From Pseudocercospora fijiensis CIRAD86 (Eukaryota; Ascomycota; Dothideomycetes; Mycosphaerellales; Mycosphaerellaceae): DNA of 64,000 nucleotides. Within the stretch, counting starts at the first letter, position 1; each line of letters begins with the position of its first letter. The position numbers were made by a program, and so were the translations under genes. Positions 20,734 to 33,099 of the stretch are shown here, piece after piece. Location: assembly GCF_000340215.1 (NCBI RefSeq), contig NW_006921535.1:2987323-3051322 (forward strand). The letters are read 5' to 3'. Below the pieces are notes generated by a model. The model was not told the DNA's origin and searched no databases. It saw only the letters and a list, made by a program, of their open reading frames with translations.

Positions 20734-21013
20734 TAAAGGACGGAAACTAACACTACTACTACTACCTATAGTAATAGTATAGGCTACCGAGGGTAACATA
20801 ACCTATAGCAATATAGGCAGCTATGTTTAGTATAATAGGATAATAAGACGGTTGCTTAGGCTAATAACTAGAGCCCTACAACATAGGCATTATAGAAGTG
20901 TAATATAAACAATGTGCTATACGAGGTTAGTGCTCTATCTACAATATAGAAGGAGGCCTCTTATATAGGCTTAAAACTTAGCCTAGGTATATAGGGCCGG
21001 TTACTAGCTAATA
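20734..21013 (-). repeat. Gypsy C copy 1, 3' LTR
   Basis: 280 bp. Read on the minus strand it begins tattagctagtaacc and ends gtccttta (TG...CA before RIP). It holds a TATA-like block and a short run of tag triplets near its end. Same orientation as 51835-52114. Confidence 0.9.
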
Positions 21014-21130
21014 TCCCTCCCTTTCTTCGTATCTAACTAGACACGCTTTGTATTGCGCGCTTAAAACAAACAAACAGTTATATAGGGCACCTTAGGCATC
21101 TTAGCTAAGGCTATTTTTTAGAAACTCCGC

Positions 21131-21156
21131 AATAATACCCCTAGGGTAGTATTGTT
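21131..21156. repeat. CCCCTAGGG palindrome between ORF X and 3' LTR
   Basis: aataatacccctagggtagtatt is a near-perfect inverted repeat. The counterpart in copy 2 is at 50944-50973. It belongs to the punctuation family described in the findings. Confidence 0.8.
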
Positions 21157-21214
21157 CCTAGATTCTATTAATATGCACAAACAACTTCCTAAGCATCTAA
21201 TCTACTACGCTAAC

Positions 21215-23971
21215 TTACTGCTGCTTTAAAGCACCGTAATCCTTACTAGCAATAACCTTATTAGCTAGTCGATTCTCCTAAACTCCTCCGTAGGTATTAA
21301 AGCTATTAGCACTAAAGTACTCTGCCTCGAAGTAAGCTTAATTAACGAGGAGGTTAGTAGCCTTGTCCTATATAGCCTTCTCCTACTCGCGTAGATAGTC
21401 CTTAAGCTCCTCCTTACTAAACTAGAGGACTTGTTTAACTTCGTTCTAAACAACGTAACTTAACTAAGGAATTCTGCCGACTAGGGCATCGGAAATGCAA
21501 CTAAGGCCTTCGACTAGGATAGCGGTAGGGAAGGCGAACGGTACGAAGGTATTAGAACTTAGAAGGGCGGTTAGATTATAGTACGCTTTAGTAACCTTAG
21601 CGACGGTTAAGTTGTCGTAGCCCTTAATCTTAGTACCGTCGATAATATAAGAGTAGCCTAAGTCGATTAATATACGGTCGCTTTCGGGCTTTAGATCGCT
21701 ATATAGGAGGTATAGTATCTAAATAGAGACCTCGCATTCCTTTAGAGGGTTAAGGATCTACTAAGCTGCCTCGCCTTCGTTAGGCTATCTATCGAATATA
21801 TAACCGAGGTCGTCGTTAGTAAGGTACTTGTTAGTAAGCTTACTAATCTTGTTTAGTAGAACTAGGCTACGGGTATTAAGCTTCTTAACCTAGTTCTTAA
21901 AGACCTCTAGTTCGTATATACCCTCGATAATAGTTAAATAGGCGGTCTTATCTTTAGATATAAGAGAAACCTTAATACGTAGATAGCTAGCACCCTTACT
22001 AGCTACGAGCTTAACTATATCTTGTCCGAAACGAGAAGTCTCCTTAGTAGGGCAGTTCTTATAACCGCTATTACCTACCTTAAAGTACTTAGTAGGCTTA
22101 GGGACGGAGATAAGCTCGTATAGTACGTAATTAGGTCGAAGGGTAACGGCTAAGAGCTACAAGGCGGGATACTAACGGACGACCTAGTTGCTTACTCTAT
22201 AGGTTTAAAGGGCATTGCGGCCTTCCTACTTAGACTTAGGCAGTTTACGTATATACTAAAAGAATATGCGAAACTCCTTCTATATTAGGTCGACGATAAG
22301 AGGAAGGTGCGCTCTACGAGGCGACTATATCTAACCGAAGACTCGAGGGAAGATAGTATTACTAGTCTAACGAAAGCGGTCGAAGGAAGTGCCTTAGCCG
22401 AGAATACTAGTAATTAACTTGTATCGACGCTTAGTTAGCGTAAGATCGCGAGTAATAGTACTAGTAGGGTTGAATACGTAGAGTCCTAGGGAGGTCGGGG
22501 CGGTAGTAGGACGTCTAGGAAACTAGTTAGCATAACTAGTCTTAAGGGTAGTAAAGGCATCCTAATTAGCAACCTCGCGACTAATCTTTAATAGGCGACC
22601 GACGAGGACACTCGTCTTAGCACTAGTATAGAGACTACAGACCTTAGCAGCCTTCTTAATATAGTTAGTATATATAGTAAACCGCTCTTTACCTAGCTTA
22701 CTAAGGTCGTCGAGCTATTAATAGATAGATAGGGCGGTAGGAGCTTTACCTATATCGGCTTTAGGAACTATATCGATATTAGTAATAAGGTGCGCAATAG
22801 AGTCGCCCTTGTAAGAACTATAGATGTTCTTAGTTAATAGAATCGGCGAGAGGCCTCTATCTCTACGCTCGCTAAAGGAGCCTTCGGAGGAGACATCTTC
22901 TAGTAGTATATCTAGTATATTAATATCCGAGTTACTATAGTTAGTACTATAGTTAGTACTATAGTCGGTACTAGAAGGAGTACTATACTTCTTAGTAGCC
23001 TTACGGAGGGCCTAGCGAGCATATAATGCCTTCTTACGCGCTGCTTCGGCCTTAGCGCGCTCGTCTTAAACTTCTTAAGGGACCTTGCGGTTATAGGTCG
23101 AGCGACGATCTTTAGCCTATATTTCTATAGCGAGCGCAAGACTAGTAGCCGTATCGGCCTCGGTTTCTAGGCGAAGAGCCTTGCGTTTAAGGACATTAAC
23201 GATAGGAGCCTCTTAACCCTTAATAATAAAGCCTATACTATTAATACGATAGCCCTTCTCTTTTAGTAGATCCTTAGTTGTCTATACGTTAAGATCGACT
23301 TAGACAATCGCATCGTAGTGCTTCTTCTAGTAGGCTATCGTAAAGTCGTTAAGCGCAAAGGACAAGTTAAGTAGCTACTTACCTACCTTCTTGCTAGCGG
23401 TAGATACGTAATAGATTATAGTACGGGAAAGGTATTCGGCGCCTTAACGACGGACCTTATACTTATTAACGAACGAAGAGACCTGCTTAGTACGTTCTTG
23501 TCTACTATAGGCGAAGTTAATAAGGCTCTTAGGAAGACTACTTAGTCCTCCCTAATATTCGAAGGCCTAGTCGAGGGTCTTAAAGCGTAAACGAATCTAG
23601 GTACCGGCTATCTCGAGGCTATAGACGATAGGAAAGGCTTATTCGATATCTATATCGTTAAGAACCTCGCGCTTAAAGATACGCTTACCGATAGACTAAC
23701 GCAAGTTATTTATACCGTACGTAACTAAGATAGTAGCCTTCTTAATATTCCTATTAATAACGCGCAGTAGGGTACGAGCGTTCTAGATCTTCTCTTAAAG
23801 ATCTTTAAGGGCGGTAACGATCTAGAAGTAGTGCTCGAGGCTAGTTGTAGCAGCTAAAGCGCTATCGGATAGGGCTTCGATCGGAACTAGGGCAGCTAGG
23901 CTTAGGTTAATAGGGGTAGGTAGGTCGCTACTACTACTAGCGCCTAGCGGATTCGGGGCGCCGGAAGACAT
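21215..23971 (-). pseudogene. Gypsy C ORF X, copy 1 (918 codons, function unknown)
   Basis: ATG at 23971-23969 and TAA at 21217-21215 (minus) enclose 2757 bp in one frame, interrupted only by RIP-type stops. Copy 2 carries the same gene (2754 bp), its ATG changed to ATA. The N-terminus reads MSSGAPNPLGASSSS. Other stretches: KYSTPSSTDYSTNYS (low complexity), SIAHLITNIDIVPKADIGKA, TSLGLYVFNPTSTITRDLTL, FPRVFG, PLIVDLI, GYIFDRQPNEGEAA, FAFPTAILVEGLSCISDALV and a charged helical C-terminus. No protease, polymerase, zinc or membrane motif is visible. It follows integrase with a spacer of about 1 kb, like the extra ORF in Gypsy A. Confidence 0.7.
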
Positions 23972-24393
23972 AGTCGACCGAAGCGGAAGTAGGTTGTAAA
24001 CGAGTTTGTAAGTGTATTCGTTACTTAATAATAATAATTAAAGGGTTTAGATAGGAGAGGGGGGGGGGGTAGTTAGGCGGTAGCGAGTTAGTTAGTAATC
24101 GAGTAGAAGAAGGAGCTTAGGAAGCTCGCTTTAAATATAGTGCGAAGGTAACGTAGTCCGTATATTCCGCGCTAGTAAAGCAAACGGATAACGGCTATAT
24201 ATAAAAGTAAAGCTATATACGAGACTTCTTTATTATTAGGGTAGGCTAAAGTTTAACAATCGATCTAGCTAATTACTAGTAGCGACTACGCGCCTTTTAT
24301 TAAACTTTAGCTATCGTAGACTCTCGCGTACTCGAAATGTAACTAGTTAGTTCGAGTCCCTAGTAGAAATCTATAGTAGTAAGGCTAGCGAGA

Positions 24394-24420
24394 CTAATAA
24401 TACCCCCGGGGTAGTATTAG
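24394..24420. repeat. CCCCGGGG palindrome, ORF X side of spacer
   Basis: ctaataatacccccggggtagtattag region; a near-perfect inverted repeat. Counterpart in copy 2 at 47688-47714. Confidence 0.85.
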
Positions 24421-24694
24421 CTTTTCTCTAGAGATGCTCGGTAACGAGGAGTAAGTCGCCTAGGCCTAGCGTAGCTAATTCGTTAGTGCGTTAGCCTATA
24501 GTACTGCCGTTATAGATGCAGTATTACCTTTTATATTAGTAAGCACGTAAAGGTAGTCTATACGTTTACCTTCTTCCTTCTTCCTTCTTCTAAACGCTAA
24601 GCTTAATAGCCTAAGGTCCCTATTCTTAGAGGCTATCGGCCTAGGTTGCTATATCTATCTAAGAGATAGGAAGGGAGAGGGTTAGGTTCGGCTA

Positions 24695-24732
24695 TTTTCC
24701 TAATACTACCCCCGGGGTATTATTAGGAAAAC
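24695..24732. repeat. CCCCGGGG palindrome, pol side of spacer (long arms)
   Basis: The arms ttttcctaata and tattaggaaaa extend the GC core to a hairpin of nearly 38 bp. Counterpart at 47377-47413. Confidence 0.88.
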
Positions 24733-24965
24733 ACGCCTTATATAGTTCTATCTAAGGAAACAAGAGTAAAGGAATAAAGTTATAGCAATATCTCGAAGAC
24801 TAAAGAGCAAAATAATAGACAAAGTAAAAGCAAAAGAGGGTAATAACTATAAGTATTAATACCGTAGGAATAAGCAGTAAGGACTAAAGCTATAGGGCGG
24901 TACTATATTAATAGCGCGGAGAAGGTAAGGAAAATAACGTAGTAGAGGTAGGGAAAGACAAGCAA

Positions 24966-27900
24966 TTATTTAGTCTCGGGATCTAGCTATAATTCTAGGC
25001 GGTCTTCGTCGCTAGACTAGTCGAGCTCCTCCTCGGAGTTAGAGTTAGATAGCTAGAAGTCTAGTTTACTATCGGAATTAACATCGGAAATGCTCTACGC
25101 GCAATTAATACGTATATAACCCTCCCTTTGTTTATAAGTTATTCCTAATAGCTTACTAAGACGTATCTAGGGATATACAAAGTTGTCGGGTAGAATAGGA
25201 TCTATAATCGTAGTAGGATCCTCCTCTCGATAGGTATCTAAGGTAGATAGAGGGTCTATAGAGGTATTAACTTCCTCCTCGGTCGGGGGAGGGCGGGTAG
25301 GCTCTCTTAACTCGACGACCTTCTTTAGGTTAGCCTAGGGGTACGAGTGCTTTAAGGTAGTACTATCAAGTTCCTAAAGTTAGTACGTAGAACTATCGTA
25401 AAGGACCTCCTATACTCTATAAGGCCCTTTCTATTTAAAGGCTAGCTTATAGGAGTAACTATATTCTAACTCGGACCGGTATAGGAGAACTATATCCCTA
25501 ACCTTTAGAGGCTCCTAATCAATAGCATTATAGTTATTAAAATACTGCTTAGCCTCTTTACGAAGGCGCCGTTATCGAGTAAGACCCTCTTAAGAAGTCG
25601 TAGTTATATCCTTAAGAGCCTTAGCCCGTAGAGTAAGAAGATCTACCCTAGTGCGAACAGACCCCTAACCGTAAACGCTATACGTACGATAGGACAACTT
25701 AATAGGAAGAACGGCGTCCCTCCTAATTATAAGCTCTGCTAGCGTAAGTCTAGTCGTATCGATAATAGTAGTTCGATCCGCCTAGAGAAGGGCCGGAACG
25801 CGGGTAGAGGTAGGAACAGACCTGTCCCCTCTATTAGTTATCTTAGATAGGGCATTAATTAAAGACCGATAGCTACGCTTAATAATAGCATTCGACTAGG
25901 GATAGTATAGGGAGATACGAACGTTCTTCGCCCTATACGAAACAAGTAGTACTTAAACTTCTTTAGCTATATTATTCGTAGCGTTGTCTAAGATAATCTC
26001 GTAAGGTGTTCCCTAGCGGCAAAACAGATCTTTAAACAGGAAGGAGGCTATATTACGAGCATTAATAGCGCCGTAGCCCTTATAGAAATAATAGGCCTCC
26101 GGCTATCGAGAAAGACCCTCTTAAATAATATATAAGCTATTATTGCGGCTAAGATAGACACTATCGCCGTACTATCGCTCCCCGACTAATTAGGTAGCAG
26201 GAATACGTAGCTCTCCTAGACGTCGGTAGCTATTCCTAAAATTGCACTTAGGATAGCTCTTATAGTAGCGGGAGACATTAGCCTATACGCCGTCCTACTA
26301 GTAGCACCGACGAAGAATATCGAAGGTGCCCTCCGCCGCCCGGTAGCTGAGCTCGTTATAAACGGAACGAAGGATTTCTTATCGGGCTACTAGGTCGTTA
26401 ATAATACGCTAGAGTAGTGTATTAACTATAGCCTATCGCTAGAGGATGCGATCCTTAATAAGGAACCTCTAGGAGTAGCGAATAATACGACGGTATTAGC
26501 TCTTAGATAGACTAGGTGCTTTCTTTATATAGGTTAGGAAGTAGGCGATATAATAGGAGTCGTCGGAGTAGACCCTACTAAGGATATTATCTCTATCTAA
26601 CTTATCCGCCTTAGCTTTAGCCTAGTTATTATCGTTAGTAGTAGGGTTCTCGTCGGGCTAGTTACTAGGATAGTCGCTAGGTTAGTCGTCGGCAGTAGGC
26701 CTAGTAATCGCTAGTATAGCATTAATATAGAAGGTAGCGAAGAAAGTGCGGTTAATTACTATATCGATATCCTCTTCTTCTATTATCTTAGCGATATCCT
26801 CTTCTATAGCGGGCCTTCTAGAAAGGCTATCCGGTCTAGTATGCTTCTTACTAGGAACGTAGAAGACGTCGAAGTTAAACAAATAGATCTAGGCAACCTA
26901 CTAAGCTATCGTAGAATTTAGTAGGTCGGAGGCTATACGGTTAAGCTAATAGACTAGCGTCTAAGCATCGATTTCTAGACGAAAGAACATACTAAAGAGC
27001 TATAGCTAGAACTTCTTTAGAGCCTTATAGACTCTAAGGCATTCTCGCTTGCTAGTATCGTATTAGGCCTCGATCGGTTTCTATAGTCCGGAGTCGTACC
27101 TAATAGGGTGTCGCAAAGATAGTTCTTTACGATTACACTATATTAGTATCTCCCTATAGCCTTCCCCGCTCGAGTTAATAGCAACAATTAATAAACCCGC
27201 ACCCTCTAAGTAGTTAATAGATATTAGTGTAGGTGCGCTAACTAGTACCTTAGTTACCTTATCCTTAGCCGCTTAGTATATAGGGGTCTATTCGAATTTA
27301 GCATCCTTCTTAAGTAAGGCGTATAAGGGCTTATATACTAATATAAAGTTCTCGACCTAGATACAGAAGTAGGAGACTACTCTAAGCTAGGTTCGGACAT
27401 CCTTCTAATAGGTAGGATCCGGCTAGGACACTATCTTTAGGACCTGTGTATTATTAGGATAGCGGCCGTTTTTATTAGTTACAAACCCGACAATGTTTAT
27501 TCGTTTATATAGGAGCTAAAGCTTCTCCCTATATACCGTTAGGTTAGCTCGCTCTAGGTCGTAGAGGACACTATCGAGGTTCTAAATATATTCGAGGAAG
27601 AACCTACGGATACTAGGCTCTACTTCTTTATTGTCGTACCTAGTTTTAGGGCCCTTAATACCGATATCGTCGAGGAAAGGCATCGCTATATAGGAGATAT
27701 AGGCCGCGAGGACTTAGCCTATAATACGAACGAACTAGGCTACGGAGTTAGTTGCCCCTTAGAAAAGGGTAGTTTGTCTATATAGCCTAAGAGGTATCTC
27801 GAAACTAGTAAGGTCGCGGCTATTAGGATAGAGAGGGATCTAGTCGTAGCCCGAGAAAACATTAACTAGTAAGGCTATAACACAGTTAGTAAAAGCTTCC

Positions 27901-28660
27901 GAGAACCTATTAGTCTCCGGAGGGAGGTTAGTATCTCTAATCGTAACTGCGTTAAACTTTTATATAGCGTTAATTAGACGGTACTTCTTTAGTTCCCTAG
28001 GAGCTGTTTTCTTTTAAACTAGGAAGTATAGATTACGATACGAGGCATAGGAAGGCTCAAGTGTACCGGCCTTTATACGCTGTCGTATTATGTCCTTAAC
28101 TATACCTCGTAGGCTTAGGTTTAGCTTGAAATCTAGGTAGGCCTAAGGCTTATATTCGATCGTTCGGATCCTCTACGGAGGGGCAACCTCCGGATTTATC
28201 CTACCTAGGTAAGTAAAGTTATATACTAATACGGCCTCGCGATTATATAGAAGCTCGTATAGCAAATCTAGTTTACGATCCGAAAGCTCGATACTAGGTT
28301 TGATTTTCGTAAGCCTCTCCTCTATTAGCCTTAATCCCCTAGGGATAGTAGAGAACTTTTTAGTAATATATTTCTAATCGTACGGACTATCCCTAGGTAG
28401 TAGTATCGCCTCCCAATTAAGGCACTTCTATCGCTAGTTAGGATTTCCGCTAGGATTAGACCTATCGGTAATATATATACTGCCCTTTATAGGCTTAATC
28501 TTGTCGGCTACCCTTTTATATAGGGTATGTATACTAATCGATTATCGAACCCGAGCTCTCTCTCTTTATCGCTAGGCCTAGAGATTAGCGTAATAAAACA
28601 GCGCGTAAACTTCTTTAGAAGTCTCCTTAAGTCGATAGGTATATAGCTAGTAGTCCTAAT
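24966..28660 (-). pseudogene. Gypsy C pol, copy 1: RT, RNase H region, integrase
   Basis: The minus-strand frame ends at TAA 24968-24966. The RT catalytic block PFLDDIG lies at about 27660-27685. The RNase H/tether region includes YLFNFDVFYVPSKKHTRPDSLSRRPA (26780-26880). The integrase zinc region is at about 26250-26450, the core follows, and a GPY-like KLAFK.KGPYKV module is near 25420. An acidic C-terminal tail follows (about 24970-25290). The gene is colinear with copy 2. It has the RT-RH-INT order of Ty3/gypsy. Numerous TAG codons replace CAG/TGG. Confidence 0.88.
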
Positions 28661-28689
28661 TTATAACGCCGGCGAAAACGTTAGATTCG

Positions 28690-28715
28690 TAATAACACCC
28701 CCGGGGTAGCATTAG
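28690..28715. repeat. CCCCGGGG palindrome at the gag-pol boundary
   Basis: taataacacccccggggtagcatta region, between gag/protease and pol of copy 1. Counterpart at 43321-43347. Confidence 0.8.
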
Positions 28716-28755
28716 ACTCGCGTTCTAATTAGTTAGTTCGGGTAGACCCGCCTCC

Positions 28756-28785
28756 GGTAATAATACTTGCGATAGTATTATTACC
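28756..28785. repeat. Second conserved hairpin at the gag-pol boundary
   Basis: ggtaataatac...gtattattacc forms an 11-bp inverted repeat with an 8-base loop. It is conserved at 43250-43279 in copy 2. Confidence 0.75.
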
Positions 28786-28829
28786 TTAACTTGCGTAGTA
28801 GATATAGGTAGTCGTTGTATTATACTCGC

Positions 28830-31829
28830 TATCGCTTTAAGTACTCGTCTTCTTAGTATAGAGCCTAGAAACTTGCCTTAACGTACGGAGCGGCGCACTT
28901 CTAGAAATGACCTATTTAAGCTATACTAACTTATAGCGCAGATTGCCGGTCTTATAACCGCGCCGTAGCGTTTCCCGAAGACCGTTTAGAAGTAGTAAGG
29001 ATATCCTCGTAGGACTTATAGCTAGTATTGCCGATATAACTAGTAAACACGACTCGATTATCCTTCTAGTTAGCGATAGTTCCCTCCTAGGAGCTATCGT
29101 CGCAGTTGCGCTAGACACTACGAGTTATACGAGACTATAGCCGACCTAGAATAATTAGCGTGTTTAGGTCGGCGGCAATCTAGAAGGTAAAGGAAAAGCA
29201 TATGCCGAAGGCGTCTACTATAACATTATAGCAGGCACCTACTAGCGTAACCTCCCTATTTACTCCTTATATACCGAGGGAAATGTCTCTATTTATTAGT
29301 AGCCTAAGTTATTTAGCCTAACGCTTACTTATAATAAGTAACTCCGAACTATTATTAAGCATTGCTAGTATCTATTAACTATAGCTCCCGATAGTAACTT
29401 AAATATAGATAGCGGGAACGACGGCGAAGGAACGGGTAACTACGGAAAGGTCTATATTATTAGGGATAGAATAAAGTTCCTTAGGTCGAGGAGGTCCTAC
29501 TCGACCGATTTATTAGCTAGTAAACCGGACAGCCTTAATAGAGACTAAAACTAGAGTAGGGTCGGGATTATTACTATCCCCTCGGCCTATCTTCTTAACT
29601 CCCTCTTCGTTAGCATTATCGATAGTCTCTTAGTTCTCGTAGGTTACCGATTCGCCTTCTACTAACTCTTAGGTACCTAAAAATTTAGGAAGGAATTGTA
29701 GGGAAGAGACGTCGATATAGTCTTCTCGCCCCTGTTTTCGTCGGAGGGTAGCGAGGTCTTTTATAAAGGTAGTATCGTTAGGGATTCGGCTCTAGAATAG
29801 GTTAGTAGGCAAACCGTATACTAGTAGCTCTCCTATAGACATATTAGACTTAAGGTCTAGGAACTATAAAGCCTAGAAGAGAGCGTTTACTTTTATATCT
29901 AAGGAGTTAGCTAGGCTAGTACTATACTTTTTTATATATCTATTAAAGCGAAAGCTCTTTAGATCGGATAACTTTCGCTTATAGGCCGGTAGGTTAGCTA
30001 GACCTAGGGTACTACTAATGTCGGTAGTAACATCCTCTATATCGACCTCTAGAGTCTCTAGGACGACTAGGCTTTCTATAGGTAGGGTACTAGGTACGGT
30101 GCTAGGTACGGTACTAGATCGGGTAGCACGGTCTACGGCTGTCTAGAGAGTCTTAGTTTTAGTAGTTAACTCTCGCTATTGCTTAGCCTTATCGGCCGCC
30201 TTGTTCTTTAGTACCCTAGTAGGGGCTGCCGTACTAGGGCGAGTAGGGTTCTAAGGGCTCTTACCCTTGCTTTAGGACTAGGTCTAAGACCGTATAGTAG
30301 CGTAGACATCTATACTATTCTTAGTAACCGCGTAAACATTAGTAACTGCGTCCGGGTCCTAAGAAACAAAGTTAACCTTAACGGGCTCGGTAGTACCGTT
30401 ACTACTTCGCTCCTTAACCTGTTTAGCCCTAACCTTCTAAGTTTCTCGTTTAGCAATAGCGGCGAGGGTACTATTCCTAGTATCCTTAAACTCGATCTTG
30501 CCGCTATACTTCTTTTCTAGAAGGGTCTTTAGCTAAGGTAGCTTCGGGGCTCTCCGATCCTATTTGAAATCAATCTTGTCGCCGGTGTCTATATAGTAGA
30601 ATCGGCTATTTACTTGTATAATAAGCTTCCTTTTAAGAAGCTCTTTCTAGATAGGGTAGGACGATTAGACATATTTGAACCCGCTATATATCTAGCACTT
30701 GCTATCTAACTTCTAAGTTAGAATAGATCTTCCGTATAGCGTAGATATCTACTAAAGGGGCTTTAGGGTAGTTAGGATCTAAAACCTAGTAGACTAGTAG
30801 TACATCGCCTAGTATAGTAGTATTAATAACCTCCCTAACTCGCTATAATGCTTTCGTATTTAGGTTTAGCTAGGCTAGGGATTTAGCTAAGTCCGCAACG
30901 TCTTAAGAGTGCTTAGTAATAGTAGGAGTTACGGTCTTAGGACTACTTTGCGATTTAGGAAGGAACTTAGGTCCCTTATTTCCTAAGGCTTCTTTCCTAA
31001 CCTACGCTAGGTTATTCCGGTCTTCTCTATAAATAAACTTCCTCGTATCGGCTATACTATTAATATCGGCCTTAATATATACTAGGACCTCTTTGTACTT
31101 CCTAAAGCTCTTAGGATCGGCCTCGCTAAGCTTGTAGCGACGGAAGATGCGCTAAGCTATAGGCTACGGCAACCCCTAGAGGAGTAGCCTCGTCCTCTAA
31201 GAGTTCTCGAGGTTACTCTACTCGATACCGTCCGCTAACTCGATAAATTCGCGGATATACCCCTTTAGGTCGTTATCCTTAGTACGCCTTACTAAGTAGA
31301 GGGTCTCGAGCTACGCGCGACTGCCTTTAATACGACGGCTATCGCGCTCCCGATACTCCCTTAGAAAGGCTAACTTAAAGATCTCCTAGTTAGTATTAGA
31401 CTTATCGTCCTTTTCTAGGTAGCTAACTAGGGTTCTAAGGGTTCGGTAAAGCTTAGTACTAGTAGTCCTCGTAAGGGACCGGATCTTATACTAGTCGGAC
31501 TCTCTATCGAGCTTATACTTAATTAGGCCTTCCTTAAAACGCTCTATATATACTATAGCGTTCTACCCTTCGAATAAGGGGTTTATAGTGCTCCCTAGTT
31601 CTAGCGGGCGACGCTTATTTTAACGGAGAAGTTTAGTTTGCTTCTCTATTATCTTTATAATAACATTATAGAGCGCCTTTAGCGTAGAAGGCGTAGGAGG
31701 CTTACTTATATTAACCGGTCGCCGCCTAATTTCTTCGTTAATAGGATTAGGGGCGTTTTCGGATTTAGAGGATTCCGCTAATTCTTAATACTCGTTTTCG
31801 CTAGAGCTAGAGCTTATTCGATTGTTATA
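28830..31829 (-). pseudogene. Gypsy C gag and protease, copy 1 (5' end lost in N gap)
   Basis: On the minus strand it starts inside the N gap (SSSSENEYQELAES near 31800) and continues with a retrotransposon-gag-type domain (31250-31650; FEGxNAIVYIERFKEG, KIRSFTRTTSS). A middle region has charged low complexity (30200-30500). The protease-like part is at about 29150-29400: an LAMLNNSSE-type motif where DxGSE is expected, then LNTLIILGRP. No zinc knuckle seen. Copy 2 has the same gene interrupted by Gypsy B. Confidence 0.8.
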
Positions 31830-31988
31830 NNNNNNNNNNNNNNNNNNNNNNNNNNNNNNNNNNNNNNNNNNNNNNNNNNNNNNNNNNNNNNNNNNNNNNN
31901 NNNNNNNNNNNNNNNNNNNNNNNNNNNNNNNNNNNNNNNNNNNNNNNNNNNNNNNNNNNNNNNNNNNNNNNNNNNNNNNNNNNNNNNN
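31830..31988. other. Assembly gap (159 N)
   Basis: A run of N lies at the junction of copy 1 gag and the insertion of copy 2. By comparison with copy 2 (32770-33110) roughly 340 bp of copy 1 leader should be present, more than the N run. It should include a palindrome like 32950-32977. Confidence 0.95.
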
Positions 31989-32011
31989 TTTTTCTAGTAG
32001 AAGGCTAAGCA

Positions 32012-32015
32012 CTAT
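32012..32015. repeat. 4-bp TSD of Gypsy C copy 2 (left), ctat
   Basis: ctat precedes the LTR; it is duplicated at 51369-51372. The intact leader of copy 2 shows the unoccupied target (actatctaagcg reversed, near 32765). Confidence 0.75.
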
Positions 32016-32295
32016 TATTAGCTAGTAACCGGCCCTACACACCTAGGCTAAGTTTTGAGCCTATATAAGAGGCCTCCTTCTACATTGTAGATAGAGCACT
32101 AACCTCGTATAGCATATTGTTTATATTACACTCCTATAATGCCTATATTGTAGGGCTCTAGTTATTAGCCTAAGTAACCGTCTTGTTATCCTATTATACT
32201 AAATATAGCTGCCTATATTGCTATAGGTTATATTACCCTCGGTAGCCTATACTATTACTGCTAGTAGTAGTAGTAGTATTAGTTTCCGTCCTTTA
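32016..32295 (+). repeat. Gypsy C copy 2, 5' LTR
   Basis: 280 bp, starts tattagctag and ends gtccttta. It carries the TATA-like ctatataag at 32061-32069. Confidence 0.92.
32061..32069 (+). promoter_or_regulatory. TATA-like box in Gypsy C LTR
   Basis: ctatataag lies about 45 bp into the LTR and is conserved in all four LTR copies; it is a plausible core promoter for the genomic transcript. Confidence 0.5.
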
Positions 32296-32296
32296 T

Positions 32297-32314
32297 TAGA
32301 GCCGAAGGTAGGGC
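32297..32314 (+). other. Probable primer binding site of Gypsy C copy 2
   Basis: One base after the LTR the sequence reads tagagccgaaggtaggg, TGG... before RIP. This fits a tRNA ending cttcggctCCA. Copy 1 has the same sequence at about 51816-51833 (minus). Confidence 0.55.
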
Positions 32315-32949
32315 TATCTCTTTATATCTAATAGGTTTAGGTATGTTAAAGGTAGTCTCTAGGCACGAATAGCTATAACTAAAGCGAGGGCACGATAAGA
32401 GCCTACGATATAGACGATATAGAAGTATCTCGAGGGGCTATTACGATAAGCGAAGAAACCTCGTAACGAGGGCATCTCTTTAACCCCGAAAAGCTACAAA
32501 CCCTTAGGACTGTTATAGCTTAGGGCCTAGTCTATAGCTATAGCTAGCTTCTAAGGACTCGGCTCCGGGTTGAAGACCTATTTAGTACCGCTTGCTCGAG
32601 ATAAGCTACTGCCCGCCTAAGGAGGAGATAGATTAATTACCTATCGGCCTTGCTTAGTTTGCTAAGACTATTAATTTGATAGCAAATACGGATTGCAGGC
32701 CGGATAGCCGGGGAGTCCCCTATTAAGCGGGTAGGGCGTTCCTAGATTCGTAGCCTCGCTTAGATAGTACTTAGCCTTCTACTAGAAAAAGAAGGCTACT
32801 GCCCCCCCGCCTAGCTAAAGGAGATACGAGCTAGTTTCTAGGATCTAGGTATGAATAGAGATTGTAGTCTCTCCCTCCGAGCGGCTTTTGTCTAAAATCT
32901 ACTAAACTTAGCTCCTAGAGGTAGTTAGGCGACCCCTAGGAGGCTAAAT

Positions 32950-32977
32950 CCTAATACTACCCCGGGGGTAATACTAG
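32950..32977. repeat. CCCCGGGG palindrome in the leader, upstream of gag
   Basis: cctaatactaccccgggggta followed by atactagg; a near-perfect inverted repeat between LTR and gag. The copy 1 equivalent would fall in the N gap. Confidence 0.85.
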
Positions 32978-33099
32978 GAGAGAATAGCCTAATACACTAT
33001 TCTCTCGCGCAGCAATACTATAACAAACCAAACAAACTAAAGACACTAAAAACACGTTTATATAGCATTTCATTGCGACTTTATACAGTATTTTATTTT

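Larger units (their letters stand above)
23972..24965 (-). other. Gypsy C copy 1 spacer between pol and ORF X, with two palindromes
   Basis: There is no coding signal. It contains CCCCGGGG palindromes at 24394-24420 and 24695-24732 (arms ttttcctaata...tattaggaaaa). It also has a G-run at 24057-24069 and a cttccttc repeat at 24572-24594. The copy 2 equivalent is 47143-48131, so the layout is an element property. Confidence 0.7.

Noticed and set aside
26682..26882. Short open frames here and at 45154-45354 as independent genes
   Set aside because: Both are the same segment of Gypsy C pol (RNase H/tether) in the two copies.
31785..32025. Open frames on both strands across the N run
   Set aside because: They are open only because N translates to X; the span is an assembly gap.
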